Shown here: positions 26,936-36,154 of the stretch, piece after piece
Position numbering within the stretch: position 1 is the first letter of the stretch
How the letters are laid out: every line of letters starts with the position of its first letter
Origin: Nocardia arthritidis
Lineage (GTDB): Bacteria; Actinomycetota; Actinomycetes; Mycobacteriales; Mycobacteriaceae
Length of the DNA stretch: 64,000 nucleotides
Reading direction: 5' to 3'
NCBI RefSeq assembly: GCF_011801145.1
Contig: NZ_CP046172.1
Coordinates: 7,936,001-8,000,000 of the forward strand
Made by a program: the position numbers and the translations under genes
The notes under the pieces: generated by a model
The model's database searches: none
Told to the model about the DNA's origin: nothing
What the model saw: the letters and a program-made list of their open reading frames with translations, nothing else

Positions 26936-29163
26936 CCCGCGCGAGCGGTGTCGTCGTTCTCGACGGTTTCCGTTGACGCGGTGACCGATCCGGACGTATC
27001 GATCTGCACTCGGCGGTACCGGTCTGCGGTCGTCGCGACGATGGTGGCCACCGCCTTCCGGCCGGCCGGCAGCACCCGCACGGTGATCCGGCCCGCGCTC
27101 ATCGCATCCAATTCCGTTACGGCCGTTGCGGTTACCACCTCACGGACATCATCGGGCGCGGGTTCGAGACCACCGTCGTCGAGCACGGTCACATCGACGC
27201 CGCGGCGGCGGGCCCCGCGTGCGGCCGCGACGAATTCCGCGGAGCCGAGCCCCGGCGCGCGCAGCCGGTCGCGCAGCTGCGCCTCCAGCAGCAGACATTC
27301 GCCGACATCGTTGCGGGACAGCGGTTTACCGGCGGCGATCAGCTCGAGCACCGGCCGCGCCGTGCGATCGAAATAGGCGAGCTGCCGGTCGCGTTCCCGG
27401 CTCTGCGCCGCGGCCCTGGCCTCCGCGCCCGCATGCTGTGCCACCACCGCGCGAGCGGCATGGAACGAGCGCAGCGTCGGACGCAGCGCGGCCGCGAACA
27501 CCGCGACGGCGAGCACCGTCGCCGCGGGCACCCCCAATCCGGCGAACACCCCGCCGACACCGCCGCCCGCCCACAGCAGGACGGCCGACATCCCGGCAAG
27601 GGCGAGCGCGGCGGGACAGATCCGCCCCCGAATCGCGAGCACGGCGAGCACGGACGAGGTGGCGACCGCGATCCACAGCACCTGGAATTGCGGTGTCGGG
27701 CCGCGATAGCCGAGCACGATCACCGCGGCGCCGACCGGGCCGACCACCACGACGAACCACGTCACGGGCCAGAGCAGCGGATCCTGGCGGGGCAGCAGCG
27801 CCGCGACGCCGGCGAGCGCGGCCAGACCGAAGGCGATCAGCGCATTGGGCGCGGGCAGCCCGAAATCGAGCCCGCCGAGCATCCAGAACACGACGGACGC
27901 CTCCAAAAGGAGCAGTCCGGCCGCACCCGACCGGCCGTGCGCGGTGATCAGCGTCGGTACCGCGGGCTCGATCGGGTCGGCCCTGGTCCAGCGCAGGGTC
28001 ACCGTCGTACCCTCGCCGGGCGCCGAGCGAATCACCGCGTCACCGCCGCGCACCCGGCGCATCCGGCCGAAGATGCTGTGCCGCACGCCGAGTCGGTCCG
28101 CCGCGACCCGCGCGACCTCGAATCCCGCTCCGTCGTCGGTGAATTGGGCCATCACGCCGTTTCCGTCGAAGACCACCTCGACCCGGCGCGTCACCGGACG
28201 CCCGCCGAATCCGGCGTGCCGCGCGCTGTTTCGCGCCGCCTCGCCGAGCGCCGCGGCCAGCGCGGTCACCGTCTCACGCGGGACGCCCGCCGCGGCGCGG
28301 TCGACCCGGGTGCGGAAGTCGACGGCGCAGTCGGCCTCCGCGACGGCGTCGCGCAGCAGCGCGACGACCTCGTCCGCCGTCACCGGCTCGTCACCCGTTC
28401 TGCCGCCACCGCTTTCGTCGAGGCGGTGCAGCGTTCGCTCGGCCGCGCGGGACAGTACGGCGGTATCGGGCACCCTGGCCGTCTCCCGCAGCGTGGCCAG
28501 CACATTGTCGTGAATCAATCCGGCGAATCTGGCGCGTTCCCGCTCGGTGGCCTCGGTGCTCGCGGCCACCGCGGCCTGCCGCACCGCGACCGCCGTCGCC
28601 GCGTCCAGCCGGATTGCCGTGACGAGCACCCGCGCCGCGATCCAGGCGAAGAAGCCCTCCATCGATACCGTGCGCAGCAGATCCTCCGCGACGCTGTGCA
28701 CCCCGGGTCCGCCCGCGACGTAGAGGTCGGCGGCGACCGTGACCACCCCGGCGAGTACCAGATTGACGGGCCAGGTCCGCGGCCACACCAGCACGCCCCC
28801 CACCGCGGGGATGCCGACGAGCGGAATCAGCCAGCTGCCGTCGGGTGCGAGATCACCGTATTCGCAGGCCAGCGGCAGGGTGGCCGCGGCCGCCAGGTAG
28901 GCGAGCACCTGCATGCACGCGGCCATTCGAATCATCCGCGCACCGTGGAATGCCGACACCACCAGCACGGTGCCGGTGACCAGCAGTATGGATACCGCGA
29001 ACGGCGTCCACCACCGGCTCACCAACTCGGTCTGCCGCACGATCTGCGACAGTTCCGCCATCATCCAGAGCACTCCGCTGACGCCGACCGCGACCGCGAT
29101 CGACCGCCGAGCCCGGTTTTCCGCAAGCACGATATCCGCCCCCCGGATCCGCTCCACAACCAT
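26932..29163 (-). CDS. Large membrane histidine-kinase-like protein
   Basis: 743 residues. It has an N-terminal bundle of about six membrane helices (residues 25-200), then a HisKA_3-like segment with RARFAGLIHDNVLATLRE (candidate phospho-His), and an HATPase domain (N box EAARNSARHAG, G1 QFTDDGAGFEVA, G2 PGEGTTVTLRW). Unusually, a second set of about six membrane helices follows (residues 420-560), then a cytosolic tail of about 170 residues with a coiled-coil-like Arg-rich start. No response regulator gene is nearby, so it is an orphan. Signal unknown. Confidence 0.78.
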   Translation of the reverse strand: MVVERIRGADIVLAENRARRSIAVAVGVSGVLWMMAELSQIVRQTELVSRWWTPFAVSILLVTGTVLVVSAFHGARMIRMAACMQVLAYLAAAATLPLACEYGDLAPDGSWLIPLVGIPAVGGVLVWPRTWPVNLVLAGVVTVAADLYVAGGPGVHSVAEDLLRTVSMEGFFAWIAARVLVTAIRLDAATAVAVRQAAVAASTEATERERARFAGLIHDNVLATLRETARVPDTAVLSRAAERTLHRLDESGGGRTGDEPVTADEVVALLRDAVAEADCAVDFRTRVDRAAAGVPRETVTALAAALGEAARNSARHAGFGGRPVTRRVEVVFDGNGVMAQFTDDGAGFEVARVAADRLGVRHSIFGRMRRVRGGDAVIRSAPGEGTTVTLRWTRADPIEPAVPTLITAHGRSGAAGLLLLEASVVFWMLGGLDFGLPAPNALIAFGLAALAGVAALLPRQDPLLWPVTWFVVVVGPVGAAVIVLGYRGPTPQFQVLWIAVATSSVLAVLAIRGRICPAALALAGMSAVLLWAGGGVGGVFAGLGVPAATVLAVAVFAAALRPTLRSFHAARAVVAQHAGAEARAAAQSRERDRQLAYFDRTARPVLELIAAGKPLSRNDVGECLLLEAQLRDRLRAPGLGSAEFVAAARGARRRGVDVTVLDDGGLEPAPDDVREVVTATAVTELDAMSAGRITVRVLPAGRKAVATIVATTADRYRRVQIDTSGSVTASTETVENDDTARAG

Positions 29164-29264
29164 GGCTTACCAGCCGCCACCTACCCGTGCACAGTTCTTA
29201 TCGCGATCGGCTAACAGCTTGATACTTATTGCCTAAATTTACCTAATCAAGTAACTTCTTACTC

Positions 29265-29873
29265 ATGCAGGTAAAGGGTGGACGCCGGTCGCCGACCGCC
29301 GAGGAACGCCGCAGGCAGATCGTCGCGGCCGCGATGGAGGTGCTTGCCGAATACGGCTACGCGCAGACCTCGTTCGCGCGGATCGCCGAGCGGGCGGGCA
29401 TCAGCAGCACTCGACTGATCTCGTACCACTTCGCCGGTAAGGAGGAGTTGATGCGGGCCATCGCCGAGCAGGCGAAGGAGGCCGCGGTGGCGTTCATTTC
29501 GCCGCCCATCGAGGCCGCGCCCGGACCGCGGGCCATGCTCGCCGCCTACATCACCGCGAATTTGGAGTTCTGCCGTGAGCGCCCGGCCGAGCTGCGGGCA
29601 TTGATCGAAATCGCCACCAATGCCAAGGCCGCCTTCGGTGAGCCGTACCTGCCGAACGAGCCGCAGGAAACGATGGAGGCCTTGGAGTCCGGATTCCTGG
29701 ACGGTCAGACCGTCGGTGAATTCCGCGAATTCGACCCACACGTGATGGCGACCGCCGTGCGCGCCGCCATCGACACCGTCGCGCTGCGCTATGCCGCGGA
29801 CCCAACGCTGGACCTGGAACACTTCGCGACGCAACTGGTCACGTTGTTCGACCGCGCCGTCGCCGCCGAATGA
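29265..29873 (+). CDS. TetR-family regulator
   Basis: 202 residues. The N-terminal helix-turn-helix AEERRRQIVAAAMEVLAEYG, SFARIAERAGISSTRLISYH and FAGKEELM is a typical TetR. The C-terminal domain is all helical and ligand-specific. It lies 58 bp upstream of an SDR gene on the same strand and probably regulates that pair. The AT-rich 100 bp upstream (29218-29264), shared with the divergent kinase-like gene, should contain its promoter and operator. Confidence 0.88.
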   Translation: MQVKGGRRSPTAEERRRQIVAAAMEVLAEYGYAQTSFARIAERAGISSTRLISYHFAGKEELMRAIAEQAKEAAVAFISPPIEAAPGPRAMLAAYITANLEFCRERPAELRALIEIATNAKAAFGEPYLPNEPQETMEALESGFLDGQTVGEFREFDPHVMATAVRAAIDTVALRYAADPTLDLEHFATQLVTLFDRAVAAE

Positions 29874-29931
29874 GCCACGGCCGGAATGCATTCCGCCGTG
29901 AGACGACCTCGATGAGAAAGGTGAGGATGAG

Positions 29932-30771
29932 ATGAAACTGGAAGCCGGACAGGTGGCCGTCATCACCGGGGCCGCCAACGGGATCGGGCAGGCGCTCGCG
30001 GGCGCACTGCACGCCCGTGGCCTGCGGGTGGTGCTCGCGGATATCGAGGAGGACTCGGTACGCCGCGCGGCCGCCGAACTCGGTGGTGAAACCCTCGCCG
30101 TGCCAACGGATGTCGCCGATCCGGCGCAGGTCCAACGGCTCGCCGAGGCCACCGTGGAGCGGTTCGGCCGGGTCGACCTGGTGGCCAACAATGCGGGCGT
30201 CGGGGCCGGCGGGGCGATGTGGTCGATCGAACCCGAAGACTGGCAGCGGGTTTGGTCGGTCAACGTCGGCGGCATCGTCAACGGCATTCGCGCCTTCGTC
30301 CCGCACCTGATCGCGTCGGGGCACGGTCACGTCGTCAATACCGCATCGATCGCGGGCTTCACCTTCGGCGCGTTCAACGCGCCGTACACCGCGAGCAAGC
30401 ATGCGGTGATCTCACTGTCGGAATCGCTGCGCGGCGAATTGGACATCCTGGCACCGGAAATCGGCGTCACCGTGATGTGCCCCGGCCCGGTCGACACCCG
30501 GATGTTGCGCGGGGTCACCGATGGCGCCTCCGCCGATGCCAGGACGGAGTGGCTGGCCTCGTTCACCCCCGAACAGTGGGAACGGTTCGCACCGAGGATG
30601 GAGATCATCAAGCGGATGCAGGATGAAATGATGCCCGCCACCGAGGCGGCCGAGATCATCATCCGGGCCGTCGAGACGAACCGGCTCTACGTCACCACTC
30701 ACCCGCACTACGCCGAGGCGGCCAAGAGTCGTGCCGAACTCGTCGTCGCGGGTCTGGCCGAGGCCAATTGA
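29932..30771 (+). CDS. Short-chain dehydrogenase/reductase
   Basis: 279 residues, ATG at 29932 with AAAGGTGAGG upstream. The cofactor motif is ITGAANGIGQALAG, then NNAG (LVANNAGVGAGG), and the catalytic Ser/Tyr/Lys in NTASIAGF and YTASKHA. ADIEED after strand 2 favours NAD(H). The C-terminal extension of about 40 residues is usual for SDR enzymes of this class. Substrate unknown; the neighbouring TetR gene is its likely regulator. Confidence 0.9.
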   Translation: MKLEAGQVAVITGAANGIGQALAGALHARGLRVVLADIEEDSVRRAAAELGGETLAVPTDVADPAQVQRLAEATVERFGRVDLVANNAGVGAGGAMWSIEPEDWQRVWSVNVGGIVNGIRAFVPHLIASGHGHVVNTASIAGFTFGAFNAPYTASKHAVISLSESLRGELDILAPEIGVTVMCPGPVDTRMLRGVTDGASADARTEWLASFTPEQWERFAPRMEIIKRMQDEMMPATEAAEIIIRAVETNRLYVTTHPHYAEAAKSRAELVVAGLAEAN

Positions 30772-30779
30772 ACTGAACG

Positions 30780-30817
30780 CGAATATGCCGGATGCCACTG
30801 TGACACCGGCATATTCG
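30780..30817. terminator. Bidirectional hairpin terminator
   Basis: Perfect 12-bp stem cgaatatgccgg / ccggcatattcg with a 14-base loop, between the convergent SDR gene and the last F0 gene. It marks a deliberate end of the atp cassette. Confidence 0.75.
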
Positions 30818-30839
30818 GCTCTGTCGACTCGGAATTACC

Positions 30840-31415
30840 TCAGTTCCACTGCGATTGGGTTCGCCGCCGCACTATCGACGGGGTGTTCGCGACGGTTTCC
30901 AGATCTTCCAGGAACCGTTCGATACTGTCAGCCCGCACCTGCGGCGAGTCGGCCTGGTCGCGCACCTTTGCCTCGGTTTGCGCCAGCACGGTAGCGGTCA
31001 GACCGGCCTGCAGATCGCGAATCACCTGCTTGCGGAACAGCACGATCTGATCGCGGCCCTGCCGACGCACCCGAGCCACCTCCGCGGCGGCGACCTCGCG
31101 CATCTGCGCGACGATCAGCACCGCGTCCTCCTGAGCGTCCTGACGCATCCGCTCGAGTTCGCGCTGCGCCTCGGCCAGCGCGTTGTCGTAGGCCTGTTTG
31201 GCCTCGGCCAGTCGGGACGACGCCAACTTGCTCTCCTCGAGCTGCTGGGCGATGACGTCCTGACTCTTCTTCATCAGCGGCGTCATCCACTTGCGGAAGG
31301 CCCACATGAGGAAGTACACGATGACGCCGAAGGCGAATAGCTGGCTGAAAAATACCGGCCAGTCGAAGGTGATGTGGTAGATGCCTTCGGCGAGCACGCC
31401 GTTGGTTGCGCTCAT
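30840..31415 (-). CDS. ATP synthase b-type subunit resembling the N-terminus of mycobacterial b-delta, delta part absent
   Basis: 191 residues. One N-terminal membrane helix (FFSQLFAFGVIVYFLMWAF) and a long charged stalk match the first third of the actinobacterial b-delta fusion (about 445 residues in mycobacteria). Similarity ends at DSIERFLEDLETVA, exactly before the delta domain, and the gene stops with QWN and a terminator 22 bp later. ATGA overlap with the preceding b gene shows coupling. It would form one arm of the peripheral stalk but could not by itself bind F1 through delta. Confidence 0.82.
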   Translation of the reverse strand: MSATNGVLAEGIYHITFDWPVFFSQLFAFGVIVYFLMWAFRKWMTPLMKKSQDVIAQQLEESKLASSRLAEAKQAYDNALAEAQRELERMRQDAQEDAVLIVAQMREVAAAEVARVRRQGRDQIVLFRKQVIRDLQAGLTATVLAQTEAKVRDQADSPQVRADSIERFLEDLETVANTPSIVRRRTQSQWN

Positions 31416-31921
31416 GATGACGACCGTCCCGTTTGGTGACCTGGGCTTGTTCCGGCGTGCCGATCATCGACACCGACGATCCGATCGGCGATCGACTGGG
31501 CGAGCGGTTCCACCGACTCGCGCAGCTCCCGATCGATCTGATCCGCCTCGGCACGCAGTCGCGCGGTGGTCTCCGCGACGATCGCATCACTTTCCGCCTG
31601 CGCCTCGGCGCGCAGTTCGTCGATGATGGCCTGCCCCTCGGCCCGCGCTTTGTTGCGAATGGCGGCCGCCTCGGTACGCGCCTGCTCCAGCCCCTTCTGA
31701 TAACGCTCGGTGGCCTCGGCGAACAAGCGCCGCGCCTCCTTGTTCTCCACCGCCGTCTCGGCAATCCGGTTGTCGCGTTCCGCCAATACCTTTCGGATCG
31801 GCGGAACAACGAAGAACCAGATGATGCCGAGCACGATCAGAAAGATCAACAACTCGGCGAAGAAGGTGCCGTTGGGGATGAGAAAGTTCCCCTGAGCCTC
31901 CACATCTGTTCTCGCCGACAT
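31412..31921 (-). CDS. atpF: ATP synthase F0 subunit b
   Basis: 169 residues. The N-terminal helix (AELLIFLIVLGIIWFFVVPPI) is the family membrane anchor, followed by a long Ala/Glu/Arg coiled stalk (KVLAERDNRIAETAVENKEA onward). It forms the peripheral stator with the downstream b-like subunit. The stop overlaps the next start (ATGA), and it begins 8 nt after the c-subunit stop. Confidence 0.9.
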   Translation of the reverse strand: MSARTDVEAQGNFLIPNGTFFAELLIFLIVLGIIWFFVVPPIRKVLAERDNRIAETAVENKEARRLFAEATERYQKGLEQARTEAAAIRNKARAEGQAIIDELRAEAQAESDAIVAETTARLRAEADQIDRELRESVEPLAQSIADRIVGVDDRHAGTSPGHQTGRSSS

Positions 31922-31928
31922 GATCGGA

Positions 31929-32234
<306 letters not shown>

Positions 32235-33014
32235 TCAGTGGTGTTCATCTTCCAGCGACATCGACTGGCTGAAATAGAGGACGGTCAGCAGCGAGAAGAT
32301 AAATGCCTGAATGAAGCCGACGAATAGATCGAACGACTTCCAGATGGCATTCGGACCCCAGCTGATCCAGAAGGGGAAGAGCGCGATCACGGAAACCATC
32401 ACACCGCCGGCGAACATATTCCCGAACAACCGGAGCGAGAGCGAGACGGGCTTGGCGAGTTCCTCGATAATGTTGATGAACACCATCGGACCCCACCCGG
32501 TGTGCCCCTTCAGCAATTGCTTGAGATGGGTCAGCGGACCGCGGCGCGCCATACCGGCGGTGTGGTACGAGAGGAATACGAACAGCGCGAGCGCATACAC
32601 GAAGTTGACATCCGATGCGGGCGGTGCAAAGAATTCGCCCTTGCCGTATTGCACCGGCAATACCGACAACCAGTTGGACAGCAGGATGAAGGTGAACAGG
32701 GTGACCGCCACCGGCAACGCGAACGGCGCCACCTTCATACCGATCGCACTCTCGACCTGATTGCGCATTGCCTTGGTGACGGTCTCGAAGGCCAGCTGCA
32801 CGCCGTTCGGCACGCCGGAGGTCAGCTTGATCCGCAGGATAAAGGCCAGTACCAGCACGATCACCGCGGCGATCGTGGTGGAGATGAGCGTGTCCACATT
32901 GAAGTCCATGCCCAGGAAATGACCGACGGCATGTTCGCCGACCTTGATCTTCGGTTCGGAATCGGCGCCCTCGGCGAGCGGTAGCCCGGTTATCGAAACA
33001 GCGGAGATGATCAT
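32235..33014 (-). CDS. atpB: ATP synthase F0 subunit a
   Basis: 259 residues, five to six helices. The essential Arg is in [14 protein letters not shown] and the C-terminal helix [17 protein letters not shown] is conserved, so the proton half-channels look functional. The start overlaps the stop of atpI (ATGA). Residues 1-30 are a short extracytoplasmic N-terminus. Confidence 0.95.
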   Translation of the reverse strand: MIISAVSITGLPLAEGADSEPKIKVGEHAVGHFLGMDFNVDTLISTTIAAVIVLVLAFILRIKLTSGVPNGVQLAFETVTKAMRNQVESAIGMKVAPFALPVAVTLFTFILLSNWLSVLPVQYGKGEFFAPPASDVNFVYALALFVFLSYHTAGMARRGPLTHLKQLLKGHTGWGPMVFINIIEELAKPVSLSLRLFGNMFAGGVMVSVIALFPFWISWGPNAIWKSFDLFVGFIQAFIFSLLTVLYFSQSMSLEDEHH

Positions 33015-33391
33015 GACGCCTGGCGCAGCCCTTTCAATTCGGGAACCACGGTGTTGAGAACCAGAATTACTTGGAACAGGGCGATACCGAAGAAGATGCC
33101 GACACCGTTCGGCCGCGCCAGGAATGCCACCGCAATCGCGACCACCGTGATACCGAGCAGCCGCACCGCGGACGACCTGAGCAGGCGCAACTTCTTCGGG
33201 GTATCCGAATCGGCAATTCGCGCTACCGCCCGCAGTGTCAGCTGAGCATTCAGCCAGCCCACCGCTAGTCCGCCACTGATGAATATGCCGAGCAATAGTC
33301 GATCGAGCGATCCGGCCGCCATCAATACGAGGATGCCGAGAACGGTCGCGATGATGGCCGCTCGGCGCACCTGGATCTTATTGACATCCAT
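33011..33391 (-). CDS. atpI: ATP synthase subunit I-like membrane protein
   Basis: 126 residues from the ATG at 33391 ([12 protein letters not shown]); the frame extends ten codons further without support. Four hydrophobic segments and its place immediately before atpB are typical of the small AtpI protein, which assists c-ring assembly in some bacteria. ATGA overlap with atpB confirms an operon. It is the first gene of the cassette. Confidence 0.8.
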   Translation of the reverse strand: MDVNKIQVRRAAIIATVLGILVLMAAGSLDRLLLGIFISGGLAVGWLNAQLTLRAVARIADSDTPKKLRLLRSSAVRLLGITVVAIAVAFLARPNGVGIFFGIALFQVILVLNTVVPELKGLRQAS

Positions 33392-33694
33392 TACGACACC
33401 GCCCTCAGCCGTTCGCCCCACCTCTTAGTGGGGTCGTGATTGATCCATAGCATACACATCCGAACGTCCTTGTGTAGCAACGTTTTTGATCTTCCTTGAC
33501 TTGATCTTGAAACGCGTTCTAGCGACTGTTCGGCAATCTGAAGAATGGTGATGTGATTGCGCTCACATCAAATTTTTCGACAAAAACATCATCAGCAGTA
33601 CACGATTCCGACCGACATATACTTTTTGTCTGATTTGCCGGTTTTGCCATCACACTTGCCGCTACATCACCGCGAACGCATCCCCAGGCACACG
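33392..33694. promoter_or_regulatory. Upstream region of the F0 cassette
   Basis: 303 bp without a gene. It is markedly AT-rich at 33470-33640 compared with the flanks, as expected for the promoter of the leftward atpI-B-E-F operon. No specific operator was identified. Confidence 0.5.
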
Positions 33695-33730
33695 GAGGGC
33701 CAGGTCCGACGAAATCCGGACCTGGCCCTC
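33695..33730 (-). terminator. Hairpin terminator of the L,D-transpeptidase gene
   Basis: Perfect 14-bp stem gagggccaggtccg / cggacctggccctc with an 8-base loop, 22 nt after the stop at 33753 (leftward). It separates this gene from the atp promoter. Confidence 0.88.
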
Positions 33731-33752
33731 GGTGCGGGGTGCGCTCAGCGCA

Positions 33753-34253
33753 TCACGGGACGAGCTCGAACTGATCCCCTGGCGAGACGTAGTCGTACAA
33801 CGCCCGCGCCCCGTCGGGGGTCATCCGGATGCAGCCGTGCGACTTCTCCTGGATCGGGCCGATATGCGTCGCGATATCGCCGTTGAAGAACACCGCATAG
33901 CGCATCTCGGCGTTATGCATTGTGCTCCAGTGGTATTCCTTCTTGGATGCGGCGTGGAAGACGCCGGGCGGCGTCTCGAAGCCCGGCCGCCCGTGCGAGA
34001 TAGGGGTCGGACCGTAGACCACCTTGCCGTTGTCCATCAACCATGCCTCGTTGCTGGACAGCCGCATACAGACGCGCGCCGCATTCGAGCACGGCGCTGT
34101 CGGCGGGACGACGGACCCGACGCCCGGAATATCCGGACCTCCTGGCCACAGCGGCGCGGCCTGTGCGGACGCCGCCACGAGCACCCCGGCCGACGCGACA
34201 CCGACGAGAACCGCACATCGGGCCGACCAGTTCAGTAAACGGTTGTTGCTCAT
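33753..34253 (-). CDS. Secreted L,D-transpeptidase (YkuD)
   Basis: 166 residues from the ATG at 34253, with AGAGAGG upstream; a longer open frame to 34598 has no support. A signal peptide ends at AQAAP. The mature protein is essentially only the YkuD catalytic domain: SSNEAWLMDNGKVVYG strand, then HGRPGFETPPGVF, the substrate His in ATHIGPIQEKSHGCIRM with catalytic His139/Gly140/Cys141. Such enzymes make 3-3 peptidoglycan cross-links or attach proteins outside the membrane. The Ig-like domain of the large mycobacterial Ldts is absent, as in small actinobacterial members. It has its own terminator. Confidence 0.9.
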   Translation of the reverse strand: MSNNRLLNWSARCAVLVGVASAGVLVAASAQAAPLWPGGPDIPGVGSVVPPTAPCSNAARVCMRLSSNEAWLMDNGKVVYGPTPISHGRPGFETPPGVFHAASKKEYHWSTMHNAEMRYAVFFNGDIATHIGPIQEKSHGCIRMTPDGARALYDYVSPGDQFELVP

Positions 34254-34541
34254 CGAGATTCGAACCTCTCTACCCTTGCCCGCCACCCTGTCGTGTCGCC
34301 TGTCAGGGTGCTGGGACCACCTTGTTGGAACAAGAACGTTGTCGAAACAAGAACGCGGGACCCACCTGGAGGTGTTGAAGATCATTCTGTCCTGCCCGCG
34401 GCCTCCAGACCTGCATTCCAGCGGTATCAGGGGTTGGTGAGTTGCCCGAATCTGAGAGCACTCACATAAGCGGCACAGGCTGCGGCCAGGTTTCGTCGGC
34501 AACCTGGTCGAGTAAGCCGACCGCGGATAGTGAGGTGCGCG

Positions 34542-34895
34542 ATGGTGGAGTTCGAGGTGACCGGGACGACGGTGACGGTCCATGTGCAGGGCACACACCG
34601 GCTGCTCGCGCTACGCGACCACCTGAGCTTCGAGCTGTCGCACATCACCGCGATCACCGCGGCCGAGGTGGATCTGCGGCCGCCGTGGGTGCGCACCCCC
34701 GGCACCTTCTTTCCCGGGGTGATCGCGGCGGGCACCTTCCGCGGTAAGGGTCGTAAGGAATTCTGGGATACCCATTTCGACGGACAAGGCGTCCGGATCG
34801 AACTCGCCGGAACGGATTTCACCAGGTTGGTGGTGGATGTCGCGGACCGCGACGCCGTACTGCGACAGCTGAGCATCGCGGCCGCCGCTGCTTAA
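34542..34895 (+). CDS. Small conserved-looking protein, unknown function
   Basis: 117 residues from the ATG at 34542 (MVEFEVTGTTVTVHVQG). Predominantly beta with a single C-terminal helix (DRDAVLRQLSIAAA). The pattern LLALRDHLSFELSHITAI, then GTFFPGVIAAGTF and KEFWDTHFDGQGVRIEL, suggests a PH-like or similar small barrel seen in many actinobacterial hypothetical proteins. No catalytic motif is seen. Its end overlaps the convergent ABC permease gene by 4 bp. Confidence 0.68.
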   Translation: MVEFEVTGTTVTVHVQGTHRLLALRDHLSFELSHITAITAAEVDLRPPWVRTPGTFFPGVIAAGTFRGKGRKEFWDTHFDGQGVRIELAGTDFTRLVVDVADRDAVLRQLSIAAAAA

Positions 34896-36154
34896 GGAAT
34901 ATAGGGCTCACCGTCCGCCTTCGGCGGCCGGACCTGCCCGACCGCGCCCGCGACGGCGATCACCGTCAGCAGATACGGCGTCAGCTGCAGCACCTCGGTC
35001 GGGATCGGCGTCGCCAGCACCTGCAACTGGCCCTGCAGCGCCTTGGTGAATCCGAAGAACAGCGCGGCGCAGGTGGCTCCGAGCGGATGCCAGCGTCCCA
35101 TGATGACCGCGGCCAGCGCGATGAAACCGTTGCCCGCGGTCATCTCCTTGGAGAAACCGCCCGTCGAACCGATGGTGAAATAGGCGCCGCCGAGTCCGGC
35201 GACCGCGCCCGCCACCAGCACCGCCTGATACCGGACCCGCAGCACATTGATGCCGACGGTGGCCGCTGCGCGCGGATGCTCACCCACCGCGCGCACCTGC
35301 AGACCCCAGCGGGTGCGGGAGAGCACCAGCGCGATGAGCACGACCCCGGCCACCATCGCGTAAACCAGTGCGGTCTGGGTGAATACCGTCGGGCCGAGCA
35401 CGGGGATGGCGGACAGTCCTGGAATCGCGATGGGCTGCATGGTGCCCGGACTGTTGAATCGCGCCGAACCGTCCCGCAGCCCGGTGAGCTGATCGAACAG
35501 GAACCCGGTGACCCCGGTCGCGAACACCACGAGCACCACGCCGAGCACGATCTGATTCACCAGGTAGCGAATGGAGAACACGGCGAGCAGCCAGGCCATG
35601 AAAACGCCCGCCACCAGCGCGGCAACCACCCCGACCAGGAAGCTGCCGCTCACCGACGCGACGATCGCCGCCGCGCAGGCGCCCGCGAGCAGCTGACCCT
35701 CGATGGCGATATTGATGACGCCCGCCCGCTCGCACAGCACGCCGGCGAGCGCGCCGAGAATGAGCGGTGTCGACAGCGCCAGCGTGCCCTGGATCTGATT
35801 GGTGAGCGGAAAGAGCTTGCCCGAGGCCGCCCAGCAGATGAAGGCGATCACGAACGCGATGCCGAACGCCGCGAACAGCACGGCCGCCCGGCGCCCGGAC
35901 AGCCCGCGCCACAGTTGGGCGACGGCGATCGCCAGCGCGACCACCGATAACACCAGCGCCGTCGGCTTCGCCGCGACGTGCAGATCACCCGGACCGCTGC
36001 CGTCCGGCGCGGACAACCGGAACGCGACGCTGCCCGATTTCGTATAGAGGGCCAGCACGACCGCGGTGATCGCGAGGATCAGCAACAGCACACCCAATCG
36101 CAGCCGTCGCTGCCGGTGCGCAGGCGATTCCAGTGCCGCCGTTCGGGTTTCCAT
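34892..36154 (-). CDS. ABC transporter permease, nucleoside type (second permease)
   Basis: 420 residues, about ten membrane helices, of the branched-chain/nucleoside permease family (BPD_transp_2). Conserved signatures include LTNQIQGTLALSTPLILGAL, CERAGVINIAIEGQLLAGA and TIGSTGGFSKEMTAGNGFIA, matching NupQ/YufQ-like proteins. Last gene of a BMP-ATPase-permease-permease operon; its ATG directly follows the previous stop. Likely purine nucleoside uptake, by family analogy. Confidence 0.88.
   Translation of the reverse strand: METRTAALESPAHRQRRLRLGVLLLILAITAVVLALYTKSGSVAFRLSAPDGSGPGDLHVAAKPTALVLSVVALAIAVAQLWRGLSGRRAAVLFAAFGIAFVIAFICWAASGKLFPLTNQIQGTLALSTPLILGALAGVLCERAGVINIAIEGQLLAGACAAAIVASVSGSFLVGVVAALVAGVFMAWLLAVFSIRYLVNQIVLGVVLVVFATGVTGFLFDQLTGLRDGSARFNSPGTMQPIAIPGLSAIPVLGPTVFTQTALVYAMVAGVVLIALVLSRTRWGLQVRAVGEHPRAAATVGINVLRVRYQAVLVAGAVAGLGGAYFTIGSTGGFSKEMTAGNGFIALAAVIMGRWHPLGATCAALFFGFTKALQGQLQVLATPIPTEVLQLTPYLLTVIAVAGAVGQVRPPKADGEPYIP

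Noticed and set aside
27433..29214. Large plus-strand frame opposite the histidine-kinase-like gene
   Set aside because: His/Arg/Gln-rich composition typical of an antisense shadow, while the minus strand has clear ATPase motifs.
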